Below are positions 16,759 through 25,495 of a stretch of DNA of 60,369 nucleotides, one piece after another. Origin of the DNA: Oceanobacter sp. 1_MG-2023 (GTDB lineage: Bacteria; Pseudomonadota; Gammaproteobacteria; Pseudomonadales; Oceanobacteraceae); the NCBI RefSeq assembly GCF_030689025.1, contig NZ_JAUYWA010000023.1, positions 1 to 60,369 on the forward strand, written 5' to 3'. A program made the position numbers and the translations under genes. The notes under the pieces are model-generated. The model was not told the DNA's origin. It ran no database searches and saw only the letters and a list, made by a program, of their open reading frames with translations. The first letter of the stretch is position 1, and every line of letters starts with the position of its first letter.

Positions 16759-17327
16759 TACCAGTATCTCCGAATGATGTGACCGGCGAGGAGGCTGTCG
16801 GTAAATCGTAATCGGGTGGTCATGGTGCCAATCATCTCTGACTCTCTGTGTTCGTATTGGCTGCCGATGTGCAGGAGCATCCACTTTTTGATGGATGCTG
16901 GAACGGTTTCGGCGCTTTGGTATCCGGCGGTGTATCGGACGATGACGCGCCGACCCTTGAATCCGGGGTAGCTGATGATGGGGTCGTCCCCGTCGAAAAA
17001 TTCCAGCTGGTCGTTGTCGATCAGGGTGGCGTGGTCGATGGTTTCTCCGTCGATGCTAATGCTCTCGATGCTGACGGCGGGCCAGACCATCAGGCTGAGT
17101 TCTGCGGTGGCGCTGGGGTGCAGCTGTTGCCATTGTTGCGGCATGAGTGCGCGGCCTGTGATTTGTTCGGCAACCTCGCGGGCGGCTTTGATGGCATCGG
17201 TCAGGAGGCTGTCGTGGTCGTCGTAGTCTATGACTCGATCGATTTTGACCTGTTCCAGCGTCAGCGGCTCCGCACTGGGAGCCGTGACACGGGTGACGCG
17301 GATATCCAGTGCGGTTTCCGGGTGCAT
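16758..17327 (-). CDS. Head-tail connector protein (gp6-like)
   Basis: 189 residues. The opening EPLTLEQVKIDRVID followed by DSLLTDAIKAAREVAEQITG is the signature of the gp6-like connector family, in which helices pack under the portal. The C-terminus, VPASIKKWMLLHIGSQYEHR, is the conserved closing helix. In HK97 the protein extends the portal to accept the joining protein. Order head - connector - joining protein agrees. Confidence 0.8.
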   Translation of the reverse strand: MHPETALDIRVTRVTAPSAEPLTLEQVKIDRVIDYDDHDSLLTDAIKAAREVAEQITGRALMPQQWQQLHPSATAELSLMVWPAVSIESISIDGETIDHATLIDNDQLEFFDGDDPIISYPGFKGRRVIVRYTAGYQSAETVPASIKKWMLLHIGSQYEHRESEMIGTMTTRLRFTDSLLAGHIIRRYW

Positions 17328-17338
17328 GATGGTTCCTG

Positions 17339-17767
17339 TTAGTCGATGACAGTGCCGGTCATGGCGTCGGTCGGTTGGTTTTTGGCGTCATGGGCCAGGA
17401 TAACGCCTCCGGCATGGACGGCGGCGGTGCCGATGGTCAGGACGGCTCGGACGTAGCGAAAACCGCCGTTGACGTCGAGTTCGGTGGCTTTCAGGTTGAT
17501 GACGCCGGGGAGCTCTTCTGCCAGGTCGATGGCGGATCGGGCTGTGATGTCTTTGGCGTCGCTGAAGTCGGTGTCGGTGGCTTGCTGCCATTTCAGAGTG
17601 GCGGTGGCATCGGTGCCGAAGGCGCCGACACTGATGATGGCTTGGACGTTTTCGTACTGGCTCATATCAACCGCTGATGTGGTGGCGGCTCCGACGGATC
17701 GTGAGGCACTGGCCAGCGCGGCGACAACGGTGGCGCGGGTGGATGGCTTGAGGTTTGGGTTGCTCAT
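17339..17767 (-). CDS. Phage head-region protein, possible decoration protein
   Basis: 142 residues. After a short polar start (MSNPNLKPSTRATVVAALAS) the segments VQAIISVGAFGTDATATLKW, DLAEELPGVINLKATELDVN and GFRYVRAVLTIGTAAVHAGG form a beta-sandwich pattern. It sits directly after the major capsid gene, where phages often place a head-fibre or decoration protein. No named family is certain. Confidence 0.55.
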   Translation of the reverse strand: MSNPNLKPSTRATVVAALASASRSVGAATTSAVDMSQYENVQAIISVGAFGTDATATLKWQQATDTDFSDAKDITARSAIDLAEELPGVINLKATELDVNGGFRYVRAVLTIGTAAVHAGGVILAHDAKNQPTDAMTGTVID

Positions 17768-17825
17768 GGATGGCTCCTGATGTTTGGGTTGTTCGGGTGT
17801 GTGGTCACACCCGAGTCGCGGGCGA

Positions 17826-19112
17826 TTAGGCGCGGGTTGCGAGGGTGACGAAGTGCGATTTGGTCAGGCTGCCTTTGGCGGGCGTGACTGGGGCGGTCAG
17901 GAATGTGGTGCCGCCCAGGCGCAGACGCCAGCGGAAACATTTCAGGCCTTGGTCAAAGTAGAGGTGGATGGATTCGGCGTATTTGGCCGCGCCGGTACGA
18001 CGTGGCAGGTAGTAGCCTTTGGGGTCGATAAATTGGATGTCGCCAACGGTGCCGGCGGCCTCTGGATGTTCGTTGAATTTGACGGGGCGACCCAGCAAGA
18101 GGCCGTTGGGTGTTTCTTTGTAGCCTGAGTTGAGCGGAGTCCAGAGCAGATTGCCGTCGTCATCCTTGAGTTTCATCAGTTGGGGCAGCAGTTCTGAGTT
18201 ACATTCCCAGTGAGCGCGGTTGATGCTGGATGGCAGCATGCGGATGTACATATTGACGATGTTTTCGGAGGCCAAACTTTTAGCGGCTTGCCCGGATTCT
18301 TTGGCGACGGTGATGAGGGCATTGGATTTCATGTAGCCTTTTGGCTTGCCGACGCCATCGCCATACCGAATGGCTTCGTTGATCGCCCAGCGCATGGCCA
18401 TGGGTGCCATTTTCATAAGGCGTTGCCCAAGCCGCGGGGCGTCGTCGAGCAGGTCTTCTTCGACGGTGACGAAGACACTCAGGCCGGTGAGGCTGAGTTC
18501 GCCGGCTGTCAGGCCGTTGAATTTTGTGGGGCTGAAGGTCTCGCTGCCTTGATCCCAGTGGGTTTGGATGCCGGCTGCCTGCCAAGGGGTGGTGACATCT
18601 TTGAGGTATGAGACGCTGCGGGCGCTGGTTGTCTCTCCGGCGACTTGGCTGACGAGGTCGCCGTGGTCTTCATCCAGCAGGGTGAAAATTTGGTTACGCA
18701 TGGCGGGTGGCAGGCTGAAGCCTTCGTCTCCACCGTCTGCACCGACGACGTTGGTGGCGGTGGCTGTCAGGCGTTGGTCGATAGTGCCTGTTGATGCCCG
18801 ATAGACGGCGCTGAAGAATTCGCCTTCGTCTTGGAATCCGCCCATGGCCTCGAGTTCGGGGTCTTTGACAGTGGCGGAGAGACTTGCCACGGGGTTGTGG
18901 CCTGTGCGACGGCCGGTGCCGGCGTTGATGCTGGCTTCGAGGGCTTCGAATTCGTCTTGCTGGTCAATTTGGGCCTTGATGGTTTTGCAGTCATTGGCCA
19001 AGTTGGTGAGTTCGGTGGCTTCGGCTTCGGTCAGTTCACGGCTGGCGGCTTCAGCGTCGGTGCGGATTTGTTTGGCGCGGGCCAGTTTTTGCTTCAGTTT
19101 GGCTTTGAGCAT
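17826..19112 (-). CDS. Major capsid protein, HK97 fold
   Basis: 428 residues. Residues 1-75 are a charged helical delta (scaffold) domain (AKLKQKLARAKQIRTDAEAA). The body follows with DGGDEGFSLPPAMRNQIFTL, VAGETTSARSVSYLKDVTTP and the E-loop/A-domain features typical of HK97-like capsids, ending near YAESIHLYFDQGLKCFRWRL. The delta domain would be cut away by the S49-type protease encoded directly upstream. The whole capsid probably self-assembles with no separate scaffold gene, since none is seen. Confidence 0.88.
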   Translation of the reverse strand: MLKAKLKQKLARAKQIRTDAEAASRELTEAEATELTNLANDCKTIKAQIDQQDEFEALEASINAGTGRRTGHNPVASLSATVKDPELEAMGGFQDEGEFFSAVYRASTGTIDQRLTATATNVVGADGGDEGFSLPPAMRNQIFTLLDEDHGDLVSQVAGETTSARSVSYLKDVTTPWQAAGIQTHWDQGSETFSPTKFNGLTAGELSLTGLSVFVTVEEDLLDDAPRLGQRLMKMAPMAMRWAINEAIRYGDGVGKPKGYMKSNALITVAKESGQAAKSLASENIVNMYIRMLPSSINRAHWECNSELLPQLMKLKDDDGNLLWTPLNSGYKETPNGLLLGRPVKFNEHPEAAGTVGDIQFIDPKGYYLPRRTGAAKYAESIHLYFDQGLKCFRWRLRLGGTTFLTAPVTPAKGSLTKSHFVTLATRA

Positions 19113-19194
19113 GGTTTGTCTCTCTTTTTTGGGTGTGGATAGCTACACCGGCCCGCTTGGGCAGTGCTGCTGTTGGTGTGGCGGTGGTTGGTGG

Positions 19195-20103
19195 TTAGTT
19201 GGTTTGGAAACCGTCGAATTCGGCAAACAGTTCGTCGGCTTGCTGGCTGGTCATGCCAGGGGGATGGCCGGTTCGTTTTGATAGGTTGTTCAGGGTTGTT
19301 TCGAGCGGCTGAATGCCGTCGATCAGACCCAGGTTCAGCGCGTCTTCGGCGAACCAGGTGCGGCCATCGGCGATGGGTTTTACGTCGGTTTCGCTGAGGT
19401 TGCGTCCGCGCTGGATGACGCTAATGAATTCGGCATAGAGTTGGTCGATGACCCGCTGCACTTCCGCGACTTGGGCGTCGGTGATGGGGGTGCCTTCCAT
19501 GCCGGTGCTTTTGTGTTCACCGGTGTCGATTTTGATCACTTTGATGCCAGCGTCTTCGTACCATTTGCTGCTGTCCCATAACGCGGTGCGAACACCGATG
19601 GAGCCGATGGTGTGCATTTTGTGGCTGGCGTAGATGGCGCTGGCTCCGGCGGCTACATGATACCCGGCACTGGCGAGGATGCCGTCTATTTGGACGATGA
19701 CGGTTTTGGTACTCGCAGCGAGTGTGATTTCGTCGCCCAGTTCGTGCATGCCGCGGACGTCACCACCGGGGGTGTCGGCGATCATGAGTATGTGGTCGAT
19801 GCTGGGGTCTAGCCGGGCGGCTTTGACTGCCAGGCGTACATGCAGTGAGCTGGCGACGTAGTTGGATGCCCATGAGTAGGATTTGAGCATGATGCCACGC
19901 AGGTTGATGATGGCGATGTTGTCGCGGGATTGTACTGGTAGCCCCGCTCGTTCGGCATCGATGACGGGGCCTGAGAATGTGGATGGCAGCGATGCGCGAT
20001 CGGGGTCGATCAGGCTGGTTTCGAATTTGAGGTTGCCCGGCAATCCTGCCAACTGGGTATCTGCCAGTGAGCTGAGTGACCAGATCAGGGTTTTATCCAG
20101 CAT
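19195..20103 (-). CDS. Prohead maturation protease, S49 (SppA-like) family
   Basis: 302 residues. The Ser-Lys signature is present: IADTPGGDVRGMHELGDEI, GILASAGYHVAAGA with the candidate nucleophile in LASAGY, HTIGSIGV, and the lysine in IDTGEHKSTGMEG. This is the SppA-type form of phage head protease. It overlaps the portal gene by 11 bases, and the capsid gene follows, so portal-protease-capsid form the usual head-assembly trio. It is expected to remove the capsid delta domain and then itself. Confidence 0.82.
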   Translation of the reverse strand: MLDKTLIWSLSSLADTQLAGLPGNLKFETSLIDPDRASLPSTFSGPVIDAERAGLPVQSRDNIAIINLRGIMLKSYSWASNYVASSLHVRLAVKAARLDPSIDHILMIADTPGGDVRGMHELGDEITLAASTKTVIVQIDGILASAGYHVAAGASAIYASHKMHTIGSIGVRTALWDSSKWYEDAGIKVIKIDTGEHKSTGMEGTPITDAQVAEVQRVIDQLYAEFISVIQRGRNLSETDVKPIADGRTWFAEDALNLGLIDGIQPLETTLNNLSKRTGHPPGMTSQQADELFAEFDGFQTN

Positions 20104-21379
20104 GGGTGGCTCCTGTTGGGGTTGATGTGTTGCCGGTGGCGTTGGCTTGTTCGACGGTGGCCATGTTCATTTGGACCATGCGCAGTTTGCCCAGGTCGTT
20201 GTCGAGTGGGTTGAGGTCTTCGAGCGCACGTACTTCGTCGATGCTGTATACGCCGCGATCCATCATGGACTGGTAAAAGGCTTGACGGGCAGCCATGTCG
20301 CCGCGCAGCAGGCCGCCGAGGTTGATGCGGTTGTAGTGGCTGGTGTCACGCCCGAACAGCTTGAAATCGACTTCTTGTTCGAGCCGGACGGCCCAGGGGC
20401 TGAGTGTGTCGGTGACGTATTCGATGTTTTGGCTTTCGATGTTGTTGTTGGTGCTGCGGCTGAGTTCGGCGACTTTGTGCGGAGGTACGCCGAACCATCG
20501 GCAAACTTCGGCGATGCCGAATTGTCTGGATTCGAGAAACTGGGCATTTTCTGGCGATATGGCGATGGCTTTGTAGGTTTGTCCGGGTTCGAGAATTTCT
20601 ACTCCGCCGTGGTTTTTTGCGCCTCGGTGACTGTTTAGCCAGGTTTTTTTCATGTTGCGGGCGGATGTTGATCCCCACCCCTCCGGCTGGACGGCTTCGT
20701 CTTTCCATTCGATGACGCCGCCGGGCATGGCGCCGTTGCCGAAGAAGCCGGACCCGAATTGTTCCATGGCCAGACCATGGCTGAAGCATTCTTTTGCGTA
20801 TTGGATGACGCTGAGGCCTGAGATTCCGTCGACACTTGGGCCACCGCGCAGGTGGATTACGTCTGATGGTTTCAGGACGGTGTTTGGTTGCCCGGTTTCT
20901 GCGATGTCGTAGATCAGGCGGCCGCGGTTGTCTCGGTCGGGGTTGACCCGATCCCAGTCGATCCCCCAGAAGCTGACGGGTTCTCCGAATCGGTTCCGTT
21001 CGATCTCTGAGAGTCCATTTCCTTGCAGCAGGGCGCTGAGAACCAGCGATTTTCGGAATTCATAGCTGTTGGTTTCGTCGTTTGCGATTCGGTAGAGTAT
21101 GGCGTCTGCCGGGTGGTCGGTGGCGATAGACCGGGCTTTTCCTGTGCGCTTCATGACGCGCCAGGGCATCATGGCGAGGTGTTTGGTGATCAGTTCGCAG
21201 CAGGCCCAGACGGCGGAGTATGTGAGGGCTGAGTCTCGGTTTATGGGGACGCCGGCGATCGGTCGACGGATTGTGAGGCCGAAAAGGCCGCCGCCGGTGG
21301 CTGGGTAGAGGTCGTCTGGCTCGGTGTGGCGAGCGGCGGTGATGTTGGCTAGCCCTGATCCGAGGCTGTCGAATATCAT
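20093..21379 (-). CDS. Portal protein, HK97 family
   Basis: 428 residues. Conserved segments include TYSAVWACCELITKHLAMMP near residue 55, ETNSYEFRKSLVLSALLQGN, VIHLRGGPSVDGISGLSVIQ, AQFLESRQFGIAEVCRWFGV and PPHKVAELSRSTNNNIESQN. These define the HK97-type portal, the twelve-subunit ring through which DNA enters and leaves. The C-terminal helix after NRINLGGLLRGDMAARQAFY is also standard. It overlaps neighbours on both sides. Confidence 0.88.
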   Translation of the reverse strand: MIFDSLGSGLANITAARHTEPDDLYPATGGGLFGLTIRRPIAGVPINRDSALTYSAVWACCELITKHLAMMPWRVMKRTGKARSIATDHPADAILYRIANDETNSYEFRKSLVLSALLQGNGLSEIERNRFGEPVSFWGIDWDRVNPDRDNRGRLIYDIAETGQPNTVLKPSDVIHLRGGPSVDGISGLSVIQYAKECFSHGLAMEQFGSGFFGNGAMPGGVIEWKDEAVQPEGWGSTSARNMKKTWLNSHRGAKNHGGVEILEPGQTYKAIAISPENAQFLESRQFGIAEVCRWFGVPPHKVAELSRSTNNNIESQNIEYVTDTLSPWAVRLEQEVDFKLFGRDTSHYNRINLGGLLRGDMAARQAFYQSMMDRGVYSIDEVRALEDLNPLDNDLGKLRMVQMNMATVEQANATGNTSTPTGATHAG

Positions 21380-21546
21380 TGTGGCGCACTCCCACCACGG
21401 GCCATGATCAGTCCGAGCATGAGTAATAGGCCACCGGTGATTTGTAGTGCGACTCCGGGGCCGTATTGCATGTGCAGGCCTCCGCCGATTTGGGCGAGAG
21501 CGATCAGCAGGATGCTGTCGACTTTGCTGGGCAGGTATTTGGTCAT
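21376..21546 (-). CDS. Small membrane protein between terminase and portal
   Basis: 56 residues from ATG 21546, overlapping the terminase stop (ATGA) and the portal start. Two hydrophobic segments, ILLIALAQIGGGLHM and ALQITGGLLLMLGLIMA, separated by a short turn, suggest a two-span membrane protein. Genes of this kind sit between terminase and portal in several HK97-like phages; their role is unknown. The two tight overlaps make it a credible gene despite its size. Confidence 0.65.
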   Translation of the reverse strand: MTKYLPSKVDSILLIALAQIGGGLHMQYGPGVALQITGGLLLMLGLIMARGGSAPQ

Positions 21547-23279
21547 AGCTCGCCGTCTGCGTAGATGGATTTTGGCCGCTTTTTGGGCGGCATTTTGATC
21601 ATGACTCCGAGGGCCATGATGCTGGCCACGGCGGGGTCGATTTTTTCTTTGACTTTCGACTTGTCTGGCTTGATGTCGCCAGCTGGGTTTGTTTCTGATA
21701 CGACGTTGCTGGCGGCCCAGTAGACGAGGTGGCTGGCCCACTCCAGTTTTTGGTTGAGCACCTGGACCATGAATTCTTTCATGGGGGCGCTCATGCTGCC
21801 GAAGCCTTGGCCAAATTCGATCATTGGAATTCCGTCGTTCAGCAGGTCGTTGACGAGCTGGTTGGAGTTCCAGCGGTCAAAGGCGATGCCTTGGATTTGC
21901 AGCCGTTCGCTGGCCAGTTTTATGTCTCGTTTGATCCAGTCGTAGTCGACGGTGGCGCCGGGAGTGACGATCAGGGAGCCTTCTTGTACGAATCGCTCCA
22001 GGGTTTTGTCTCCACGCTGCAGGCGGCGCTTGAGGGCGTCTTCTGGCAGGTAGGCCCGGACGTATTGCCGCGTTTTTCCGTTGCATTCGAGGTCGAAGGC
22101 GAGCGCGGTCATGTCTTCGACGGATGAGAGGTCTACACCGCCCCAGGCGGCTTTTCCTTTCAGTTTTGGGTCCAGCTTGTCGGCCCAGATGGCTTGGTGG
22201 TCGTAGTCGGCTTCGCAGAGCTTGAACCGTTCAAGGTTCATCCATTTTGCTTCGCCACGGACTCGGACATTCAGTTTTTTTGTGAAAAATTCGATCCGTT
22301 CACTGGGGATTTCTTTTGCCATTCGGCACTGTTGGCGCATGTCGTCTGGGTTGACGCTGATCCCGTAGTTGGGATTGGCTTTCATCCATTCGGTTTCGTT
22401 TTGCCACCAGTCCGTGTTGGTTTCTGGCGGTTCGGCCTGGAATATGTAGGCGAAGAATTCGTCGTCGTCTACGGCGCCTGTCAGAACTTTGCTGGCGTAT
22501 TCGTGCAGGTCGGCGTCGACACCATCGGTCAGAAATCCTTCGGTGGTGATCGAGTAGATCAGTGGCTGGGATCTGGCCCCTCGTGCCGATTTGATGACGT
22601 CCCATACTGCTGATGTCGGATGTGCATGCAGTTCGTCGATCAGGCCGTAGTGCACATTGAGGCCGTCCATGGATTTGTGGTCTTTCGATAGTGCCTGCAA
22701 CCTGCCCCTGCTTTTTGGTGCCAGCACTCGGTTGGAGTAGCGGCGCACCAGGCGGAATAAACTGGGACTTTGCTCCAGCATGGCGACGGCGGCGTCATAC
22801 AGTTCTGCGGCCTGCTCTCGCTTGGTGGCTGCGGAGTAAATCCGGGGGCCACCTTCTCCGTCTGCCAGGAGGCCGTAATTGGCGACGACGGCGGCTTTGG
22901 TGGTTTTGCCGTTTTTTCGGGCCACTTTTTCGTAGGCGATCCGGAATCGACGGGTGCCATCCGTTCGGAGCCATCCAAAGATTTGGGCCAGGCCAAAACA
23001 TTGCCATGGTTCAAAATCAATCGGCTTGCCAGCCCAATCGCCTTCGTATTGGCGGCAGTAGCCGGAGAACCGGAAAAAACGACCCGCGGCGTTTTCGTCA
23101 AACCTCAGCCCGCGGCGTTCGGCTGTTTCCAGATCTCGGTACCATCGGTCGATTGCTAGTCGGGTCATGCGGCAAACCGGGATCTGGCCATCTCGAACAT
23201 CGGCGGCGTACTGGTACGCTCGGTCCAAGTAAATCCGTGCCAGGTCAATCCGGGGTACGGCTGCAATAGCGGCACTCAT
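21543..23279 (-). CDS. Terminase large subunit
   Basis: 578 residues of the Terminase_1 family. The ATPase Walker-type motif lies in VARKNGKTTKAAVVANYGLL near residue 125; YGLIDELHAHPTSAVWDVIK includes the Walker B-like acidic pair; AAWGGVDLSSVEDMTALAFD starts the nuclease half (RNase-H fold). The protein packages DNA into the prohead and cuts it. It overlaps the small subunit by four bases. Together with the HNH gene upstream this suggests cohesive-end packaging. Confidence 0.88.
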   Translation of the reverse strand: MSAAIAAVPRIDLARIYLDRAYQYAADVRDGQIPVCRMTRLAIDRWYRDLETAERRGLRFDENAAGRFFRFSGYCRQYEGDWAGKPIDFEPWQCFGLAQIFGWLRTDGTRRFRIAYEKVARKNGKTTKAAVVANYGLLADGEGGPRIYSAATKREQAAELYDAAVAMLEQSPSLFRLVRRYSNRVLAPKSRGRLQALSKDHKSMDGLNVHYGLIDELHAHPTSAVWDVIKSARGARSQPLIYSITTEGFLTDGVDADLHEYASKVLTGAVDDDEFFAYIFQAEPPETNTDWWQNETEWMKANPNYGISVNPDDMRQQCRMAKEIPSERIEFFTKKLNVRVRGEAKWMNLERFKLCEADYDHQAIWADKLDPKLKGKAAWGGVDLSSVEDMTALAFDLECNGKTRQYVRAYLPEDALKRRLQRGDKTLERFVQEGSLIVTPGATVDYDWIKRDIKLASERLQIQGIAFDRWNSNQLVNDLLNDGIPMIEFGQGFGSMSAPMKEFMVQVLNQKLEWASHLVYWAASNVVSETNPAGDIKPDKSKVKEKIDPAVASIMALGVMIKMPPKKRPKSIYADGEL

Positions 23280-23743
23280 AGATCAAGATCGTACTGGCCG
23301 GGGTTTTCAATTTTGATGGCCTGCCGAGCACGCGGCGTCAGACCGAACTGGTGTTCGAGTTTGCGGAGTTCATCAGCCGCCTGCTTACGCAGAACCGCCT
23401 GAACGCTCAGCGATTTGGCCCCTGTGCTGTAGACCTGGATCGATCCAAGGCCGAAGTTTTCCTGGCATAGGTCGTTCCACTGACGCCACTGACAGTAGCT
23501 CACAACGTAACGGTGGAATGCTGACAGGTCGACCTCAGAAATAATCCCGGAGTCGACCAGCTTCTGACCAAACTCATCCCAAAAATCGGACTGCTCTGGC
23601 GTCAAATTTTCCGGCTTTTCTGGCAGACCAGGGACAATGCCCTGAAAAACATCAGTCTGATCACCCTGCTGGGGACCAGAAGGCGCTGATGCGGCTATTT
23701 TTTTGGTCTCCAGCGGGATGACGTTTGCAGGCCGTTCAGCCAT
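23276..23743 (-). CDS. Terminase small subunit, P27 family
   Basis: 155 residues. The core PENLTPEQSDFWDEFGQKLV, then DLSAFHRYVVSYCQWRQWND and the closing LEHQFGLTPRARQAIKI are the P27/Terminase_4 signature. The protein binds the packaging site and loads the large subunit. ATGA overlap with the large subunit. Confidence 0.82.
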   Translation of the reverse strand: MAERPANVIPLETKKIAASAPSGPQQGDQTDVFQGIVPGLPEKPENLTPEQSDFWDEFGQKLVDSGIISEVDLSAFHRYVVSYCQWRQWNDLCQENFGLGSIQVYSTGAKSLSVQAVLRKQAADELRKLEHQFGLTPRARQAIKIENPGQYDLDL

Positions 23744-23879
23744 ATCACCTCACTCGGAAGGCGCTAACCCCCCCCCTTAAAATTAAGGAATCTCACACAA
23801 ACGATTCCCCCTTCGTTCGCGGGCTTTTGAGGTGCTGAAGATTTGACCCGCCCTCCCCATCAACCACGAACGATAGAAA
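23744..23879. other. Gap between HNH and terminase genes, candidate cos region
   Basis: 136 bases without a gene. It holds a run of nine C (23770-23778) followed by CTTAAAATTAAG, a palindrome, and AT-rich sequence. In HK97-like phages the cohesive-end site lies near the HNH and small terminase genes. I cannot point to the cut site; the assignment rests on position. Confidence 0.3.
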
Positions 23880-24254
23880 TTATTTTTCCGCCGTCACTCG
23901 CTCGCCGATCCTGTTGTGACACTCCTGACAGAGCGCACGCAGATTGCGCCAGTCCCAAAATAGCTCCGGGAATTTTTTCGCGGGCTTGATGTGGTCAACC
24001 AGATCAGCGGGCCGGATGGTTCCACGGCTCTCGCAATCGCAACAAAGCGGGTGTTGGCGTCGGTATGCGACGCTCAACTTTTTCCAGCGGGACGTCTTAT
24101 ACATCTGATCCGAATCAGCCCGCCGGGCATTGTGTTTTTTTTGTGACTGCAACTGTGCCGCCCGACGATCCGTAGAGTGCTCATCACAATAGCCTGATGA
24201 CGTCAGGACATTGCAACCAGGATGACGACAGAACGACGGCGCTTTACTCGGCAT
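23880..24254 (-). CDS. HNH endonuclease next to terminase
   Basis: 124 residues from ATG 24254. Two Cys pairs (FCRHPGCN near residue 8 and PLCCDCESRG near residue 70) frame zinc binding. The HNH motif is in LVDHIKPAKKFPELFWDWRN and LRALCQECHNRIGE: His in VDHI, Asn in WRN, His in CHNR. Terminase-linked HNH proteins of HK97-like phages stimulate cutting at cos. Start chosen because it follows GGAATTTTGATG-type sequence and gives family length; it overlaps the upstream gene by 11 bases. Confidence 0.8.
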   Translation of the reverse strand: MPSKAPSFCRHPGCNVLTSSGYCDEHSTDRRAAQLQSQKKHNARRADSDQMYKTSRWKKLSVAYRRQHPLCCDCESRGTIRPADLVDHIKPAKKFPELFWDWRNLRALCQECHNRIGERVTAEK

Positions 24255-24492
24255 CAAAATTCCTGCTGGCCAGCTCAGCCTGAGCCAGTCGCTCAGCCAG
24301 CCGAACCTCACGGAGCCTCAGCTCGTAGTTGAGCTGCTTGAATCGCCACAGCGCGATCGTGGTAACCACCGTGCAAACCGCACCGACGATCCAATACCAC
24401 TCCTGGGCATTGAGTCCAACCACAGTCAACAGCCCACCAAATATGTACGACATCGTCGCAATGACGCGCTCCAGAAAATCATGGTGACCCAT
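24244..24492 (-). CDS. Holin-type membrane protein, single span with charged tail
   Basis: 82 residues from ATG 24492 (TGATG overlap). Two hydrophobic stretches (ATMSYIFGGLLTVVGL and WYWIVGAVCTVVTTIALWRF) are followed by a charged helix (LRLREVRLAERLAQAELASR). Size and charge match class II holins or spanin-like inner-membrane proteins. It lies right after another holin-like gene, so one of the pair may be an antiholin or pinholin. Confidence 0.6.
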   Translation of the reverse strand: MGHHDFLERVIATMSYIFGGLLTVVGLNAQEWYWIVGAVCTVVTTIALWRFKQLNYELRLREVRLAERLAQAELASRNFDAE

Positions 24493-24863
24493 CAGTTGCC
24501 CTTGAACGAGTTGACTGCATTGACGCCGAATGATGCCGTGGTAATCGTGCCGAATAGGCCTACGATCGGCATGAACAAATCCGCCAGGGACTCGACCGCG
24601 ATATCGACAGATCGAACCTCGACACCATCGACCATCACCGTGGTTGAGACATCCAGAGCCTGAGCAATCACGAGCACGACCATCAGCACAACATACAGCT
24701 GAAACAACCGGCTGACCGTGCGAGCAATATCCCGACGCATTTTGCCGTTGGGGTCGAGCGCCTTGACCATCACGGCCCGCGCTTCTGCCTTTTCGGTGTC
24801 CGTCTCGATCCATTCCGTTGCGACGGCCTCTATCGATTTTGCAGCACCAAACCAGTCAAACAT
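24492..24863 (-). CDS. Holin, 3TM-type family
   Basis: 123 residues from ATG 24863 (TGATG overlap with the endolysin stop). The amphipathic start MFDWFGAAKSIEAVATEWIE, the span LFQLYVVLMVVLVIAQAL, and the closing LFMPIVGLFGTITTASFGVN followed by FKGN match the 3TM-type phage holin family. The protein would form the membrane lesion that releases or activates the endolysin encoded just upstream. Confidence 0.7.
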   Translation of the reverse strand: MFDWFGAAKSIEAVATEWIETDTEKAEARAVMVKALDPNGKMRRDIARTVSRLFQLYVVLMVVLVIAQALDVSTTVMVDGVEVRSVDIAVESLADLFMPIVGLFGTITTASFGVNAVNSFKGN

Positions 24864-25288
24864 CACAACAGCTCAAAGTGGGGCAAATCATGGAACGAGC
24901 TATCGGCATTATTGCCGTCACCGTCCCAGTCACCACCCCAGCGAATAGACAACCCCTCTTCTGCCGCTGCTGCGTACATCAGGCCAGCCAGCACACAGAA
25001 TCGCTGGCGATCTGCCCACACGTTGACGCCATTCAATGTCGCTGGGTATGGCAGCAGATCAACCGCCTCAGCCGGTATCAGGTTGTGACGCCCGCGTTGG
25101 ATGATGCCATCGATCTGGCTCTTGCCGTCTCGATACAGCTCCTGCTGTCGCGCGATGGATCGATGGCCCTCGATTACCGAGAAATCCATGACACCAAACC
25201 GAAGAGCTCGTTGCACAACGCGCTGCAGAGGCGGCGCACAGCTACTCAGATTTGCTGTTGATCGATCACCAAAACGGAATCCAACCAC
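24863..25288 (-). CDS. Endolysin, M15C-type L-alanyl-D-glutamate peptidase
   Basis: 141 residues, GTG start at 25288 with GGGGG upstream. Zinc ligands of M15 peptidases are present: the H of GRHN with the D of AEAVDLLPY, and the H of LPHFELL. FSVIEGHRSIARQQELYRDG is the usual helix before the site. The protein resembles the phage T5 endolysin, which cuts the peptide stem of peptidoglycan. There is no signal peptide, so a holin is needed. It is the first gene of the late operon after the two terminators. Confidence 0.82.
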   Translation of the reverse strand: MVGFRFGDRSTANLSSCAPPLQRVVQRALRFGVMDFSVIEGHRSIARQQELYRDGKSQIDGIIQRGRHNLIPAEAVDLLPYPATLNGVNVWADRQRFCVLAGLMYAAAAEEGLSIRWGGDWDGDGNNADSSFHDLPHFELL

Positions 25289-25298
25289 GAGCTACCCC

Positions 25299-25328
25299 CA
25301 AAAATAAAAAGGCCCGCAAGGTGCGGGC
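25299..25328 (-). terminator. Intrinsic terminator 2 of late leader (tR'-like)
   Basis: On the minus strand GCCCGCA (25328-25322) pairs with TGCGGGC (25318-25312), followed by CTTTTTATTTTT. It lies only about ten bases before the endolysin start, so late transcription must read through it. Confidence 0.75.
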
Positions 25329-25372
25329 AATGCATGGCAAACTGACTGTCCCTGTCGAGAGGATGCAGAAAC

Positions 25373-25404
25373 GAAAAAACCCGCCAAGGGGTTGCCTGGG
25401 CGGG
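25373..25404 (-). terminator. Intrinsic terminator 1 of late leader (tR'-like)
   Basis: On the minus strand CCCGCC (25404-25399) pairs with GGCGGG (25385-25380), followed by TTTTTT. It lies about 35 bases downstream of the predicted late promoter. A weaker T run on the plus side does not make it a convincing plus-strand terminator. Confidence 0.75.
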
Positions 25405-25438
25405 TTTCTGGATGCGCTTGTATTTCAAGATATTGGCA

Positions 25439-25466
25439 ATAGTACAACTTCGTGCCACATTTGCAA
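25439..25466 (-). promoter_or_regulatory. Candidate late promoter (pR'-like)
   Basis: On the minus strand TTGCAA (25466-25461), a 16-base spacer, then TACTAT (25444-25439). It lies just after the Q-like gene and before two intrinsic terminators, as pR' does in lambda. No other candidate promoter for the 23-kb late operon was seen. Start would be near 25432. Confidence 0.6.
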
Positions 25467-25495
25467 TGGTTTTTTTAAAACTTGCCATGCAGCCA